Shown here: positions 26,963 to 36,344 of the stretch, piece after piece
Layout: each line of letters begins with the position of its first letter
Numbering within the stretch: the first letter of the stretch is position 1
Origin: Shimia sediminis
GTDB taxonomy: Bacteria; Pseudomonadota; Alphaproteobacteria; Rhodobacterales; Rhodobacteraceae
DNA: 64,000 nucleotides
NCBI RefSeq assembly: GCF_003990645.1
Contig: NZ_RYZK01000001.1
Location: forward strand, 186,001 to 250,000
Direction: 5' to 3'
The notes under the pieces: generated by a model
Database searches by the model: none
Seen by the model: the letters and a program-made list of their open reading frames with translations, nothing else
Told to the model about the DNA's origin: nothing
Program-made: the position numbers and the translations under genes

Positions 26963-29509
26963 TCACCCAGCGATCAATCCGTGCTGTCGGGCCACTTCTG
27001 CGGCGAGTTTGCGGGAGTTGACGCCCAGCTTGCGATAGATGTTTTGGGCGTGGAACTTGATGGTGGCTTCGCTCACATCCATGTCGCGGGCGATCACCTT
27101 GTTGGCGCGCCCTTCGGCAATCCCGCGCAGCACGTCTTGTTCTTTTTGGGACAGCAGCTCGGTCAGGATGCTTGTTTCCTGCCCCTGATTGGCCCCAAGC
27201 GCCCAGAGGATTTTGGCCAGTGTCGACAAACCCGCGCTGTCAAAGGCGCTGATGCCGCATTCCCGGATAGTCCACCGTGCCGCCGCGCTATACCTGTCGC
27301 CCACGCGCTTGAGCGCGCCGATAAATGCGCCTTGCTCTGACAACGCAACAGTCTGGATCAAGGCCATGACGGCTTCGGTTTTATCCTCGCGCGCAGCAGC
27401 GTTGATCAAAAGCAACGCTTGGGCGCGCGCCAAATACCGCAAAAGCCCGCAGGCCTGAAAGTCTGCAATCAGCTTCTGAAGCAACGCCCTTGCGAGGGAC
27501 AGATCGCCAAACCGCGTTTCATAATGGGCTAGGGCCAGCTTGCCCAGATTTCTGCCACGCCAGCGCAGATGGGTTTCACCATTATCGGTCCCCATCACAC
27601 GCCGCAGACCTGCTGCAAGGCGCTTTGCATCCGCTTCCTCATCGACCTGTATCGCCAACTCAAGCTCCAGGATCCTGATTTGGCGGGAAAATCTGGGAAG
27701 ATCACGACGGGTGATCATTTTTTCCGCCTGCTCAAGGATATCAATGGCCCGCGCATATCCTTCATCACGAGCGACGACGGCAAAGGCGGTTTCGTAGCCT
27801 GCAAGGTAAAGTTCGCTCCACCCCTCCCGCCCGTCGGCGGCTTCAAGCGCGCCTTTCAATTGGGCCGCAAGGGTTTCAGGCTCCTCGCCCTCAAACTTGA
27901 TTTCCGCGTCAAAGATATCCGCGATGGCCTTTAGCCCCGGATCATTGGTGAAATATCTGCGCTGAAGATGAATGGCCGCGCTGCGTAGCTTTTGCGCGTC
28001 CGTGTATTTCCCTTCGTCGAGATCAATCGCGCTGAGGTGCAGATGCATGAAAAACTGCAAATGCCTGTCACCGAGTTCCTGATAGAGGTCAATCGCCTTG
28101 TTCGCGAAATGGCGAGCGCGCTCCATGCCGCCTGCCTGATGATGAAACAGGCACAGAAAATTATAGAGGATGCCGCGCGTCAAAAGATCGCCTGGCGGGG
28201 TCGAGGCGGCGGTGAATTCCAACGCGGAAACTTGCGCCTCGGTCAGATGTTGATCGCGGTAAAGACGCAAATGCGCTTCGACAAAAACGATGTCCCGCCC
28301 CAGCTCGACATTTGTGGCATCAAGATCGGATCTGACATCATCAATCAGCAAAGCGGCTTCGTGATGACGGCCATTTTTCAGATGCAGATAGGCCCGCGCG
28401 AGACTGAGGCGCGGCGAGGCATAGACAGTCGCGTTTGGAATTTGTTCCAAAAGGGCGGCCAGTCGCAATGACCCTTCGCGCATGCCAATCTGCAATCCGC
28501 CTGCGTTCAGAAGGGTCTCTTCTGCCAGTTCAGGATCGCCCGCGTGGATGGCATGACGTATCGCGCCCAATGTGCGACCACTGCGCGCCAGCCAGACAGC
28601 GGACCGGCGATGCAGTAAACGAATGCGCGTTTCGCCAAGCTCTTTCTGTTTCCAGATCAGATAGTCGCGCATCAACTGATGGCAGCGGAACCAGATGCTA
28701 TCCTCACGGGCATGTTCAAACACCAAAGAGTGCCCCGACGCCAGCTCCGTCAGCATGGCCCAACTGCCGTCCTTTTCCCGGATGTGATCCGCCAGATCGC
28801 CGTTGAATTCGCTCAGATGGGCGAGTTCAATCAACAGTTTCTGCACGTCCGGGGGCAGCCCTGCAAGGAATTGTTCGTTCAGGTAATCGGCCAGATCAGG
28901 GCGACCAGAACGGTCTGCGACAGGTTGGGACAGACCGTGAGACGCGATCAAAGAGCGCCGCATCATATTCAGCGCCGCCGCCCATCCTTCGGAGTATTCA
29001 AAGTATTCATCGGCAACGTCGGGGCTGACGACATCGCCCAGCAACAACATGGCCTCCTCATGCGAGAATTTCAGATCCTCGACACTGAAATCAGACACCT
29101 CATTGGACAGGCGCATCCGGGCCAGCGGCAAATCACCCGCATCCCGCGTTCCCAGAACAATGTGGAAGGATCGCGCGCCCTGAACAAGGCGCAACAGCAG
29201 GTCCTTTTCCGGTTTCCCGGCCTCCTGAAGATCATCCAGAAACAAACAGGCCTTTGCGTCATCGCCCGGCCCCCCGCCGGGGATCTGCCCGGACACATAG
29301 GCGTCAAGCGCCTTCAGGGCACCTTCATTGGAGGTTTCCAGCGAAATCCAGTCGGTCGCATGTCCTTCGGCTTCCACCGTGGCCTGCCAGGACCGCATCA
29401 CGGTTGTTTTGCCAAATCCGGCAGGGGCTTCCACGACAGTGACGCGGGCGGCTAACCCGTCCAGGAACCGTTGTCGCAATTCCGGTCTGTCGATGTGAAC
29501 CGACTTCAT
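26963..29509 (-). CDS. MalT-like LuxR-family ATP-dependent regulator
   Basis: This large 848-residue regulator has an N-terminal STAND-type ATPase (Walker A APAGFGKTT near residue 33; Walker B CLFLDDLQEAG near 89), a long helical TPR-like middle (about 330-740), and a C-terminal LuxR helix-turn-helix (about 780-845, LLSQKEQDVLRGIAEGRANK followed by the recognition helix VSEATIKFHAQNIYRKLGV). Such proteins are activated by a small ligand together with ATP. It sits between the ABC importer and the hydantoinase gene on the same strand, so it probably activates this run in response to the imported substrate. Confidence 0.88.
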   Translation of the reverse strand: MKSVHIDRPELRQRFLDGLAARVTVVEAPAGFGKTTVMRSWQATVEAEGHATDWISLETSNEGALKALDAYVSGQIPGGGPGDDAKACLFLDDLQEAGKPEKDLLLRLVQGARSFHIVLGTRDAGDLPLARMRLSNEVSDFSVEDLKFSHEEAMLLLGDVVSPDVADEYFEYSEGWAAALNMMRRSLIASHGLSQPVADRSGRPDLADYLNEQFLAGLPPDVQKLLIELAHLSEFNGDLADHIREKDGSWAMLTELASGHSLVFEHAREDSIWFRCHQLMRDYLIWKQKELGETRIRLLHRRSAVWLARSGRTLGAIRHAIHAGDPELAEETLLNAGGLQIGMREGSLRLAALLEQIPNATVYASPRLSLARAYLHLKNGRHHEAALLIDDVRSDLDATNVELGRDIVFVEAHLRLYRDQHLTEAQVSALEFTAASTPPGDLLTRGILYNFLCLFHHQAGGMERARHFANKAIDLYQELGDRHLQFFMHLHLSAIDLDEGKYTDAQKLRSAAIHLQRRYFTNDPGLKAIADIFDAEIKFEGEEPETLAAQLKGALEAADGREGWSELYLAGYETAFAVVARDEGYARAIDILEQAEKMITRRDLPRFSRQIRILELELAIQVDEEADAKRLAAGLRRVMGTDNGETHLRWRGRNLGKLALAHYETRFGDLSLARALLQKLIADFQACGLLRYLARAQALLLINAAAREDKTEAVMALIQTVALSEQGAFIGALKRVGDRYSAAARWTIRECGISAFDSAGLSTLAKILWALGANQGQETSILTELLSQKEQDVLRGIAEGRANKVIARDMDVSEATIKFHAQNIYRKLGVNSRKLAAEVARQHGLIAG

Positions 29510-29613
29510 GAAGCCTCCTCAGGATGCGCCGCGTACCGGTGCAATCAAACGGCTTTGGAAATTGTTGTGCAACAAGGAACGCTTTTGAGCAACCCATCGC
29601 CGCAGGTCAGACG

Positions 29614-30684
29614 TTACACAGGCAAAAGCCACGCATGGTCGACATGCCACATGACGTTCACGGTCTGACCATTGGCCAATTCGGGCGTGTCAGGGCCAAT
29701 CGCTGACTCGCTGATGATGGTCTGATCGCCAACGGCTAATTCATAGCGCAACGTCGCACCCTGATAGCTTATCGAGGTGACGGTTCCGCTTGCGCCGTTC
29801 CAATCCTCTCCGGGTGCATCGTCGCTGACCAGCACCTGTTCGGGGCGCAGCACAAGGGCTGCCGCATCGCCGACCTTAAGGTCCGGCCGCATCATCGCTT
29901 TGAAGGACTGCCCGGCAGCCGTGAAGGTGCAGCCGGTTTCGGAGGCATCCGTGACCTTCCCCTGCAAGAGGCTGGATTCACCGATGAATTTGGCGACAAA
30001 GACGTCCTTGGGACGCTGGTAAATATCCCGCGGCGTGCCAAGCTGCGCGATCTTGCCGCCTTTCATTACGGCAATGCGATCCGACATAGTCAGGGCTTCG
30101 CCCTGATCATGGGTGACGTAAATCGTGGTGATGCCGAGGTTTGACTGAAGGTTCTTGATCCAGAACTTCATTTCCTCGCGCAGGTTCTTGTCGAGCGCCG
30201 ACAGGGGTTCGTCCAGCAACAGAATACGCGGTTCGGTCACAAGGACACGCGCCAGTGCGACGCGCTGTTGCTGACCGCCGGACATTTCATTCTGCAACCG
30301 CGCCTCAAGCCCGCTCATGCCGACTTGCTCAAGGGCGGCTGTGACCCGTTTTTTGATGTCTTCTGCGGGAAATTTGCGCAGCCGCAACCCGAAAGCAATA
30401 TTGTCGAATACATTCATATGCGGGAAAATCGCATAGTTCTGGAACACGAACCCGATGTCGCGTTTTTCCGGCGGCAGGGCCGAGACCCCGCGACCATCCA
30501 GTTCAATTTCGCCCGACGAAATGCTCTCAAATCCGGCGATCATCCGCAGGGTTGTGGACTTGCCGCAGCCTGACGGCCCAAGCAGCGAAAAGAACTCACC
30601 TTCGGCAATGTCGACCGAGACGTCATCAACAGCGGTCGTGCTGCCGTAAGTCTTCACAAGCTGTTTCAAAGAGACGTTGGACAT
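29614..30684 (-). CDS. ABC importer ATPase, polyamine type (PotA-like)
   Basis: The cytoplasmic ATPase of a spermidine/putrescine-type importer, 356 residues. Walker A GPSGCGKSTT, the Q-loop in VFQNYAIFPHM, the signature NEMSGGQQQRVALARVL, Walker B ILLLDEPLSALD and the H-loop VTHDQGEAL are all present, with a C-terminal TOBE regulatory domain (about 270-350). The ATG at 30684 gives the usual N-terminus SNVSLKQLVKTYGSTTAV; the frame extends 13 codons further. It follows the solute-binding protein gene after a hairpin. The substrate is probably not a simple polyamine, given the hydantoinase context. Confidence 0.9.
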   Translation of the reverse strand: MSNVSLKQLVKTYGSTTAVDDVSVDIAEGEFFSLLGPSGCGKSTTLRMIAGFESISSGEIELDGRGVSALPPEKRDIGFVFQNYAIFPHMNVFDNIAFGLRLRKFPAEDIKKRVTAALEQVGMSGLEARLQNEMSGGQQQRVALARVLVTEPRILLLDEPLSALDKNLREEMKFWIKNLQSNLGITTIYVTHDQGEALTMSDRIAVMKGGKIAQLGTPRDIYQRPKDVFVAKFIGESSLLQGKVTDASETGCTFTAAGQSFKAMMRPDLKVGDAAALVLRPEQVLVSDDAPGEDWNGASGTVTSISYQGATLRYELAVGDQTIISESAIGPDTPELANGQTVNVMWHVDHAWLLPV

Positions 30685-30703
30685 GGGCGCATTTCTCAAA
30701 AGC

Positions 30704-30729
30704 GCCCCGACACCAAGAGGCATCGGGGC
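30704..30729 (-). other. Intercistronic hairpin after the binding-protein gene
   Basis: GCCCCGA and TCGGGGC pair across a 12-base loop between the solute-binding protein and ATPase genes. On the minus strand it is followed by GCTTTTGAG. Such hairpins often stabilise the upstream mRNA or partly terminate transcription, so that binding protein is made in excess. Confidence 0.6.
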
Positions 30730-30750
30730 AGAGGTTACTTGGCGTCGGTT

Positions 30751-31869
30751 TTAGCTTGAGAAGATTTCGTTGACGGTTTCAACGATGTCGTCCTCATTGT
30801 CGAGATACCAGTTCCAATCCGGGATCCACAGACCATCAAGCGCGTCGCCGCTGTTCTTGACACCTTTGTTCGTCAGCAACTCAGGCAGCACCGATTTCTT
30901 GTTGGTTGGACGCAGATAGAATGTCTCGGCCATTTTTGTCTGATACTCAGGATCAAGCTTGGCATTGACGTAAGCCAGGGCCAGCTTTTTCTCTACCGGA
31001 TCGGAATAGCGTGACACGGACAATGTCTGGGTTAGGATCGGTTTGCGTTCCCAGGTGAATGGCGCAACCGGAATACCTTTGTCCATCTGAAGGAAGATCT
31101 CGCCTTCCCACTGAACGCCCATTTCGACCTCGCCACGCTCAACCAGCGTCTGCATGTTCCCGGTGAAGTCGGAAATCTTCATGGGCATTGCACTGCGCAT
31201 CGCCTCGAACCCGGCTTCCATATCGTATTGGTCTTTGCCCCACTCAGCGGCGGCTGTCATGAAGAACACCTGCTGCAACCCGTTCGAGGTGATATAGGTG
31301 GCGCGTTTGCCTGCCAGTTCAGGACGCCAGAAATCCTTGAAGGATGTCGGGGCCGGATTGACCAGATCGGTCCGATAGGCATAGGCGTATTGGCCAAAGC
31401 CCCATGTCGCCCCCAACCCGGACCCAAAGGCAAAATCCCAAAGGTCGGCGGCATTCGGGATGCTTTCTTTCATCTCATCCACCGTCAGGAAGAAATCCCC
31501 GATCCGGTTGAGCTTGATGATCTCGTTCAGGTTCCAGTTCCCGACGTTGTGCGACGGGTTCTGGGGGCCGCCCGCCACGTATTTGGGAAACCACGGAAAG
31601 GCGCTGTCATAGGCGACCGTACAGTTGAACGTCTTTTCAAACTCGTTGATGATCGCTTCGCGTTGCGCCTCTTCCCAGAAGCCGCCCCATTCGTTCAAGC
31701 GCAGCGTGGCACCGCCCGCGTCAAACGGTTCTCCGTCCCAAACCACATCCTGTGCCCAGGCGTGATTGATAAAGAACGAATTGACCCCGGCAGCACCTGC
31801 AACACCAGCGGCGCTGGTTTTCAGAAAAGACCGGCGGGACAGATCATTTGGTTTACGTGGTTTTGACAT
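30751..31869 (-). CDS. ABC solute-binding protein, PotD/F type, Tat-exported
   Basis: Periplasmic binding protein of 372 residues. The N-terminus MSKPRKPNDLSRRSFLKTSA has the twin-arginine motif RRSFLK, followed by a hydrophobic stretch ending near Ala39 (HAWA-QD), so it is folded before export by Tat. The mature part resembles family 1 spermidine/putrescine binding proteins (LRLNEWGGFWEE, YAYRTDLVNPAPTSFKDFW). Several aromatic residues probably line the ligand pocket. It is encoded with two permeases and an ATPase, a complete importer. Confidence 0.88.
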   Translation of the reverse strand: MSKPRKPNDLSRRSFLKTSAAGVAGAAGVNSFFINHAWAQDVVWDGEPFDAGGATLRLNEWGGFWEEAQREAIINEFEKTFNCTVAYDSAFPWFPKYVAGGPQNPSHNVGNWNLNEIIKLNRIGDFFLTVDEMKESIPNAADLWDFAFGSGLGATWGFGQYAYAYRTDLVNPAPTSFKDFWRPELAGKRATYITSNGLQQVFFMTAAAEWGKDQYDMEAGFEAMRSAMPMKISDFTGNMQTLVERGEVEMGVQWEGEIFLQMDKGIPVAPFTWERKPILTQTLSVSRYSDPVEKKLALAYVNAKLDPEYQTKMAETFYLRPTNKKSVLPELLTNKGVKNSGDALDGLWIPDWNWYLDNEDDIVETVNEIFSS

Positions 31870-31891
31870 AGCAAGCTCCCATGCGTTGGCG

Positions 31892-32716
31892 TTAATTATA
31901 GTTGGCCGCTGTGATGCGGCGCAGGTTGGTTATCTTGGCGGTGATCACCATTGAAACGACCACCAGAAAGATCGCGAAAATCCCTGCCGCCGCCGCCGTA
32001 GGTTCGAACGTGTAACGCAGCGACGTATAAAGCGCGATTGGCAGCGGCGTGTTGTTGGGCGGTGTCAGGAAAAGCGAGACATCGAACTGCCCGAACGACA
32101 CGATAAAGGCAAAGACTCCGCCGGCAATCAGGGCAGGCGAGATCAGGGGTATGGTGATCTTGCGGAAGGTTTCCCAGCGGCTGGCACCCAGACTACGGGC
32201 GGCTTCCTCAAGCGAGCGGTCAAAGCCCACAAGGGCCGCACTGACCATGCCGATGACGTAAGGGCAGGTCACCAGAACATGCCCGATGACCAGACCCGCC
32301 TGAGTGCGGGCCAGCCCGATATCGAACGAGATATAGAACAGATACAGCGACAGCCCGATCACAATGCCCGGCAGCATGATCGGAGACATGACAACCGCGC
32401 GCAACAGGGCTCGCCCGGCGAATGCGCTGCGCACCAGCAGCAGGCTGATCAAGGTCCCCAGAATAAGCGAAATCACCATGGCCGTCAGCGCAATGATCAG
32501 GCTGTAAAGATAGGCTGGCAGATAGCTGTCCGATTCGAAGAACGCTTTGATCCAGCGCAGGCTCAGCCCTTCTGGCGGGAAGGTAAGGAAATCACCGGAA
32601 TTCAGCCCCGCGAGGAAGACCACAAAAATGGGCACCAGCAGAATAAACAGCGCCAGCCCCGCGATCCATTTGAACGCGCCGGGCACCAGGGCTTCTTGAT
32701 ATGGTTTGTTAGCCAT
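31892..32716 (-). CDS. ABC importer permease, PotC type
   Basis: An inner-membrane permease of 274 residues with six predicted membrane segments. Its EAA loop, EEAARSLGASRWETFRKITI, contacts the ATPase. The ATG at 32716 overlaps the stop of the partner permease gene by three to four bases; the reading frame continues upstream within that gene but only as a shadow. It is co-transcribed with the PotB-type permease, the binding protein and the ATPase. Confidence 0.9.
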   Translation of the reverse strand: MANKPYQEALVPGAFKWIAGLALFILLVPIFVVFLAGLNSGDFLTFPPEGLSLRWIKAFFESDSYLPAYLYSLIIALTAMVISLILGTLISLLLVRSAFAGRALLRAVVMSPIMLPGIVIGLSLYLFYISFDIGLARTQAGLVIGHVLVTCPYVIGMVSAALVGFDRSLEEAARSLGASRWETFRKITIPLISPALIAGGVFAFIVSFGQFDVSLFLTPPNNTPLPIALYTSLRYTFEPTAAAAGIFAIFLVVVSMVITAKITNLRRITAANYN

Positions 32717-33585
32717 CAGATTCGCCCCCCCGCCAATCGGCTGGCCGAACGTTGATAGACCAGCATGGCCGCGATGCTGATCAGGAACATGATGACAGCC
32801 ACCGTCGCGCCAAACTGCCATTTTGCCAGTTCGGAAATTTGCTGGAAGATATGGATCGGAAGCACGACAACCTTCCATCCACCCATTAACGTGGGCACCA
32901 CGTAGGACGAAATCGCCAGAGCAAAGACCAGCAACATTCCCGACAGGATGCCGGGCATGCTCATCGGGACTGTCACTTTCCAGAAGGCTTTCCACCGGCT
33001 GGCACCCAGGCTGCGTGCGGCTTCTTCCAGCGAAGGGTGAATGCCCTGGATGACGCCGACAAGCGACAGGATCATGAAAGGCAGCGTGAATTGTACCAAA
33101 CCAACCACGACCCCGAAAAAGTTGTACATCAGCGGGATCGGCGTGCCGTCCGTCCACCCCGCCCAGGCCGCGGCCTGATTGATCAATCCCTTGTCGCCCA
33201 TCAAGACCATCAGGCCAAAGAGGCGGATCACCATATCAAGCTGCATCGCACTCAGGACAAGGATCATCAGGAAGGTATTGCGTGCAGGATCGGTGGTTTT
33301 TGCGATCAGGAACGCAAGCGGATACCCCAAAAACAGCGCAATGATGGAAACAAGCATCGCAAGGCCAACAGAGCGCAAAGCCGCCTCGTAATAAATCGCG
33401 CGCGAGAAGAAGCGTTCATAGTTTCCAAGGTCAAACATCCAGCGGATGTCAACGATCCCGGTGGAGGATTTATCAAAAGAGATCAGGAAAAGAGCAGAGA
33501 CCGGGATTAGGAAAAAGATCAGGAAAAACAACAGGCCGGGCGTGGCCAGCAGCCAAAGTCGCCTGTTTTCTTGCGTGTCCTGCAT
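32716..33585 (-). CDS. ABC importer permease, PotB type
   Basis: An inner-membrane permease of 289 residues with six membrane segments, starting with a short cytoplasmic N-terminus and LWLLATPGLLFFLIFFLIPV. The EAA loop EEAARSLGASRWKAFWKVTV is conserved. It is the first gene of the minus-strand module, so the promoter should lie in 33586-33800. Confidence 0.9.
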   Translation of the reverse strand: MQDTQENRRLWLLATPGLLFFLIFFLIPVSALFLISFDKSSTGIVDIRWMFDLGNYERFFSRAIYYEAALRSVGLAMLVSIIALFLGYPLAFLIAKTTDPARNTFLMILVLSAMQLDMVIRLFGLMVLMGDKGLINQAAAWAGWTDGTPIPLMYNFFGVVVGLVQFTLPFMILSLVGVIQGIHPSLEEAARSLGASRWKAFWKVTVPMSMPGILSGMLLVFALAISSYVVPTLMGGWKVVVLPIHIFQQISELAKWQFGATVAVIMFLISIAAMLVYQRSASRLAGGRI

Positions 33586-34220
33586 GTGTATGTGCTTCCC
33601 TGTGTACGCATCTGAGCAGACATCAGGATGGTATGAGACCTCAAGTGTAAATGCGTATAGTTCTTAGGGCGAAATGGTTAGGCAGCGCGCACTGGCAATA
33701 GGTTGGAGCCAACAGGCGTTGTGGAAGTAAAAGCACCAAGTCACCCACTGATGCGCAGCGCATGAGCCGCAGATGCATCACCGTGCAGACTCGTAACCTT
33801 GTCCTCCGATCCTCCCTCCATCTCCAGACATCAGCACCGCGGTGACAATGTCATCGTACAAGCGAATTGAATGCCTGTTCTCGGAAGTCAGCCGGTAACA
33901 CCATTTCTACCGATGCATTCGGCGGCAGTATTCCCACATCGCCTCCCAAACCGCTACGTGCCGGGACAACCCCTGTCGCGGGATGGCGATCTACGGCCCG
34001 TTCTCTGCCACTTGATGGCCACCCTTGCGATGAACCACCCAGCCTCGCCAAAGCGCCGTCCCGTGGGAGGGGGCGGCGCTGCGCGGTGGTCGCAAGCGAC
34101 CTTGATTCCGGGCGGGTGCCAAAATCAGATGACAGCTATGTCCGCGACTCGTTCATTTCCTGAATAAGTCTCGCTGCGCCTGGAACGAATGGCAGCACTT
34201 CTCGCTGCATTGTTATACTA
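33586..34220. other. Gene-free junction with a decayed repeat
   Basis: No protein family is recognisable in the overlapping short frames here. The 71 bases at 33803-33873 align without gaps to 35012-35082, directly upstream of the recombinase gene, at roughly 70% identity; both begin CCTCC-N-ATCCTCCCTCC-like and end GAATG. This looks like the relic of a second recombinase-type element. Confidence 0.5.
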
Positions 34221-34294
34221 AAGATGATGCGTGCGCGGCAAATTCTGTGCTGCGAGCGCGTGTAGCAAGAAAGTCGAATTCACAGTACGGGCTC
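34221..34294. repeat. Diverged 74-bp repeat, copy 1
   Basis: The sequence starting AAGATGATGCGTGCGCGGCA and ending in ACGGGCTC matches 50033-50106 in the same orientation at about 80% identity over 74 bases. Copy 1 lies just beyond the 3' end of the tyrosine recombinase gene. The two copies bracket the sulfatase island. Confidence 0.65.
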
Positions 34295-34371
34295 AGCACC
34301 GACCAGCGCCGCAAAAGGGACAGGCACCCGCTTCGGAATGGCGAACGGCAGGGCTCGTTCGCCAAGGTAGT

Positions 34372-35004
34372 TCAGATATCGATACGCTCAGCGATGCTTA
34401 GGGCATCTTCAAGTTCGACTCCAAGATAACGAACAGTGCTATCGACCTTGGTATGGCCGAGCAACAATTGGACCGCGCGGAGGTTGCCGGTCTTTCGATA
34501 AATCTCAGCTGCTTTTGTTCGCCGAAGTGAATGGGTGCCGTAACCACTCGGTTCAAGGCCAATTGCCGTCACCCAGCCGCGCACAGGCCTTCCATACTGG
34601 CGGGTTGAGATGTGTGGGCGGTCATGGAACCTGCTTGGGAACATGAACCGACACGCAAACATCTCAGGTGCTTTGACCCAGGCCAAGACGGTTTCACGCG
34701 TGTTTTCCGTCAGTTCAAACTGAACCGGTCGCTTGGTTTTGCTCTGGATGACCGATACACGTTCCCGGACGCGGTCATCTTTGACGAGGTCGGACACGCC
34801 CAGTTTGACCAGATCACAGCCACGCAGCTTGCTGTCGATTGCGACGTTGAATAACGCCAGATCGCGTAGATAACCCGCCAATTCAAGCCGCGCCCGGATC
34901 GCCCAGACCTGTTTTGGCAACAGCGGCCTCTTCTGACCTATGATGCGTCCTTTGTTCCAAGCTTTGCGCTTTGGGGTGACAGCGGGAAGTTGGACTCTTG
35001 GCAT
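34372..35004 (-). CDS. Short tyrosine recombinase/integrase
   Basis: This 210-residue protein has the tyrosine-recombinase catalytic set: Arg in SKLRGCDLVKL, the HxxR box HSLRRTKA, the later His in LLGHTKVDSTVRYLGV, and Tyr in RYLG. The N-terminal arm-binding/core domain is reduced to about 60 residues (MPRVQLPAVTPKRKAWNKGR), as in a family of short integrases spread through Rhodobacteraceae. The ATG at 35004 is preferred; the frame continues to 35046. It lies between diverged repeats at the junction of two accessory modules and could be linked to their acquisition. No att site was identified with confidence. Confidence 0.85.
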   Translation of the reverse strand: MPRVQLPAVTPKRKAWNKGRIIGQKRPLLPKQVWAIRARLELAGYLRDLALFNVAIDSKLRGCDLVKLGVSDLVKDDRVRERVSVIQSKTKRPVQFELTENTRETVLAWVKAPEMFACRFMFPSRFHDRPHISTRQYGRPVRGWVTAIGLEPSGYGTHSLRRTKAAEIYRKTGNLRAVQLLLGHTKVDSTVRYLGVELEDALSIAERIDI

Positions 35005-35011
35005 AATATGC

Positions 35012-35082
35012 CCTCCGGTCCTCCCTCCACACCCAATCATCAGCACAGCGCTGACGGGACAACTCTACAGTCTGAATGAATG
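35012..35082. repeat. Upstream flank of the recombinase, partner of 33803-33873
   Basis: Seventy-one bases directly upstream of the recombinase start align without gaps to 33803-33873 at roughly 70% identity. Conserved blocks are TCCTCCCTCCA, CATCAGCAC and GAATG. It may be the promoter/recognition region of this element family. Confidence 0.5.
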
Positions 35083-35182
35083 GCAGGTGTCAGAGACGCA
35101 CGACGTTGGTCGTTGCCGCGCAAGCGTTGGGCGGCTCTGAGCCCTTTTTCCAGGATGCTGCGCTATCGACCAATGGCGGCTT

Positions 35183-35416
35183 CTAGGCTCCAAGCTTGAT
35201 GCGCGTTGCACCGTTTGTTGTGTCAAGTCGTATGCGGCAGTCTGTAAGACGTGACCGATCGCCAAGAAGTTCAGAAATTCGTTCTGCAAGCTGGGTGTCG
35301 CGCGCTCCCGCGCACGGATAAACGCCAAGGCCCCCGACGGTGACAGCATCGAAACCATGATCTTTTACTGGTGCAAGGATCATTGCCCCCAACTGATTAT
35401 CACCCGTGAGAGGCAC
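35183..35416 (-). pseudogene. Unrecognised open-frame fragment
   Basis: A frame on the minus strand reads through SSDEDHLVPLTGDNQLGAMI, later DAVTVGGLGVYPCAGARDTQ, and ends DTTNGATRIKLGA. Its composition is protein-like, but there is no plausible start or ribosome site and it is open upstream to about 35432. I do not recognise the family. It is probably the 3' remnant of a gene cut at the junction. The rest of 35083-35567 shows nothing recognisable. Confidence 0.35.
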
Positions 35417-35567
35417 GAGATGGTCTTCATCGGATGAAAGATGTGATGTTCATAGGTCGGGGACATGGGTGGTGCCGGCAGGTATCTCGGGCAAATACGT
35501 GCTGTCCGGCTTTCGGGGACCAGCGCAGCGCGAAGTTCGCTAAAGTCCAATGCCGTCCGGCAAAACC

Positions 35568-36281
35568 TCACTGTCGGCTGGGCTGGGATCGCAACTCGCG
35601 GATCACTTCTTCCATAAAAATGAAAAAGGCCGTCCGGGTCTTTTCATGGGCAGCCAGATCGCCGGGCTGCGTTTCATTCGTCAGGCAGAAAACCTTGTCG
35701 TACTTCTGTACAAGCGACAGGTTGTACTCTTCAAGCACCAGCGCCACAGTTGCGCCTTTCGCTTTTGTCGCACTGTAGATATCTTCAAATGACCGGAATG
35801 CGCCGGTGACCGTGAAAATCAGCAGAAGCGAGTTTTTGTCAATCACGGATGCTACGAGCAGATCGTCCGGCGCAGCGATGGTGACTATATTGGTGCAAGT
35901 CTTAAGCCGGTATTCAACGTATTGCGCGCACTGGAACGACGGACCAGCCCCCAGGAGCACCAGCTTATCGCACGCTGAGATTAGGCGGACCATCTTGTCA
36001 ACCATTCCCGTGTCAAAGCCATTCAGAAAATTACTCAGCCTTTCCAACTCTCCCGAAGACCCGGGCGGAGAAACGCTGTTGCCGTTCAGGAAATCCAGGT
36101 ATTGCCTGAAATTTGCAAAGCCGAGTTTTTTGACAAACTTGGAAATCTTGGAGGTCGAGCAACCGCAAAGTTCTGCCGCCTCGGTGATTCGGATTGTCCG
36201 ATCAGCGCAGCCCTTCCCTTCAAGTGTGGCGTGGATCTTCTGTTCCAGCGCATTCAGGCTTTCAAAATCAAGGTGAATCAT
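35568..36281 (-). CDS. RpiR/MurR-family transcriptional regulator
   Basis: This 237-residue regulator has an N-terminal HTH_6 domain (about residues 1-75, with ITEAAELCGCSTSKISKFVK as the helix-turn-helix) and a C-terminal SIS sugar-phosphate-binding domain (about 95-225, with KLVLLGAGPSFQCAQYVEYR). RpiR proteins sense phosphosugars and control nearby catabolic genes. It is divergent from the FAD oxidase-SDR-kinase operon with a 195-base spacer holding a perfect palindrome, so it probably controls that operon in response to the phosphorylated product of the FGGY kinase. Confidence 0.88.
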   Translation of the reverse strand: MIHLDFESLNALEQKIHATLEGKGCADRTIRITEAAELCGCSTSKISKFVKKLGFANFRQYLDFLNGNSVSPPGSSGELERLSNFLNGFDTGMVDKMVRLISACDKLVLLGAGPSFQCAQYVEYRLKTCTNIVTIAAPDDLLVASVIDKNSLLLIFTVTGAFRSFEDIYSATKAKGATVALVLEEYNLSLVQKYDKVFCLTNETQPGDLAAHEKTRTAFFIFMEEVIRELRSQPSRQ

Positions 36282-36344
36282 GGAGTTTTCCTGCCAAATT
36301 TTGACAAGTTTTTAGCGAATTGAACGTCATTTTGCCAGATAATT

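Noticed and set aside
31892-33157. Extended 421-codon frame for the PotC-type permease
   Set aside because: The first 147 codons are an out-of-frame reading of the PotB-type gene; the true start is the ATG at 32716.
33867-34167. Two overlapping 98-codon plus-strand frames
   Set aside because: Low-complexity Arg/Pro/Ser composition in different frames over the same bases; better explained as decayed junction DNA.
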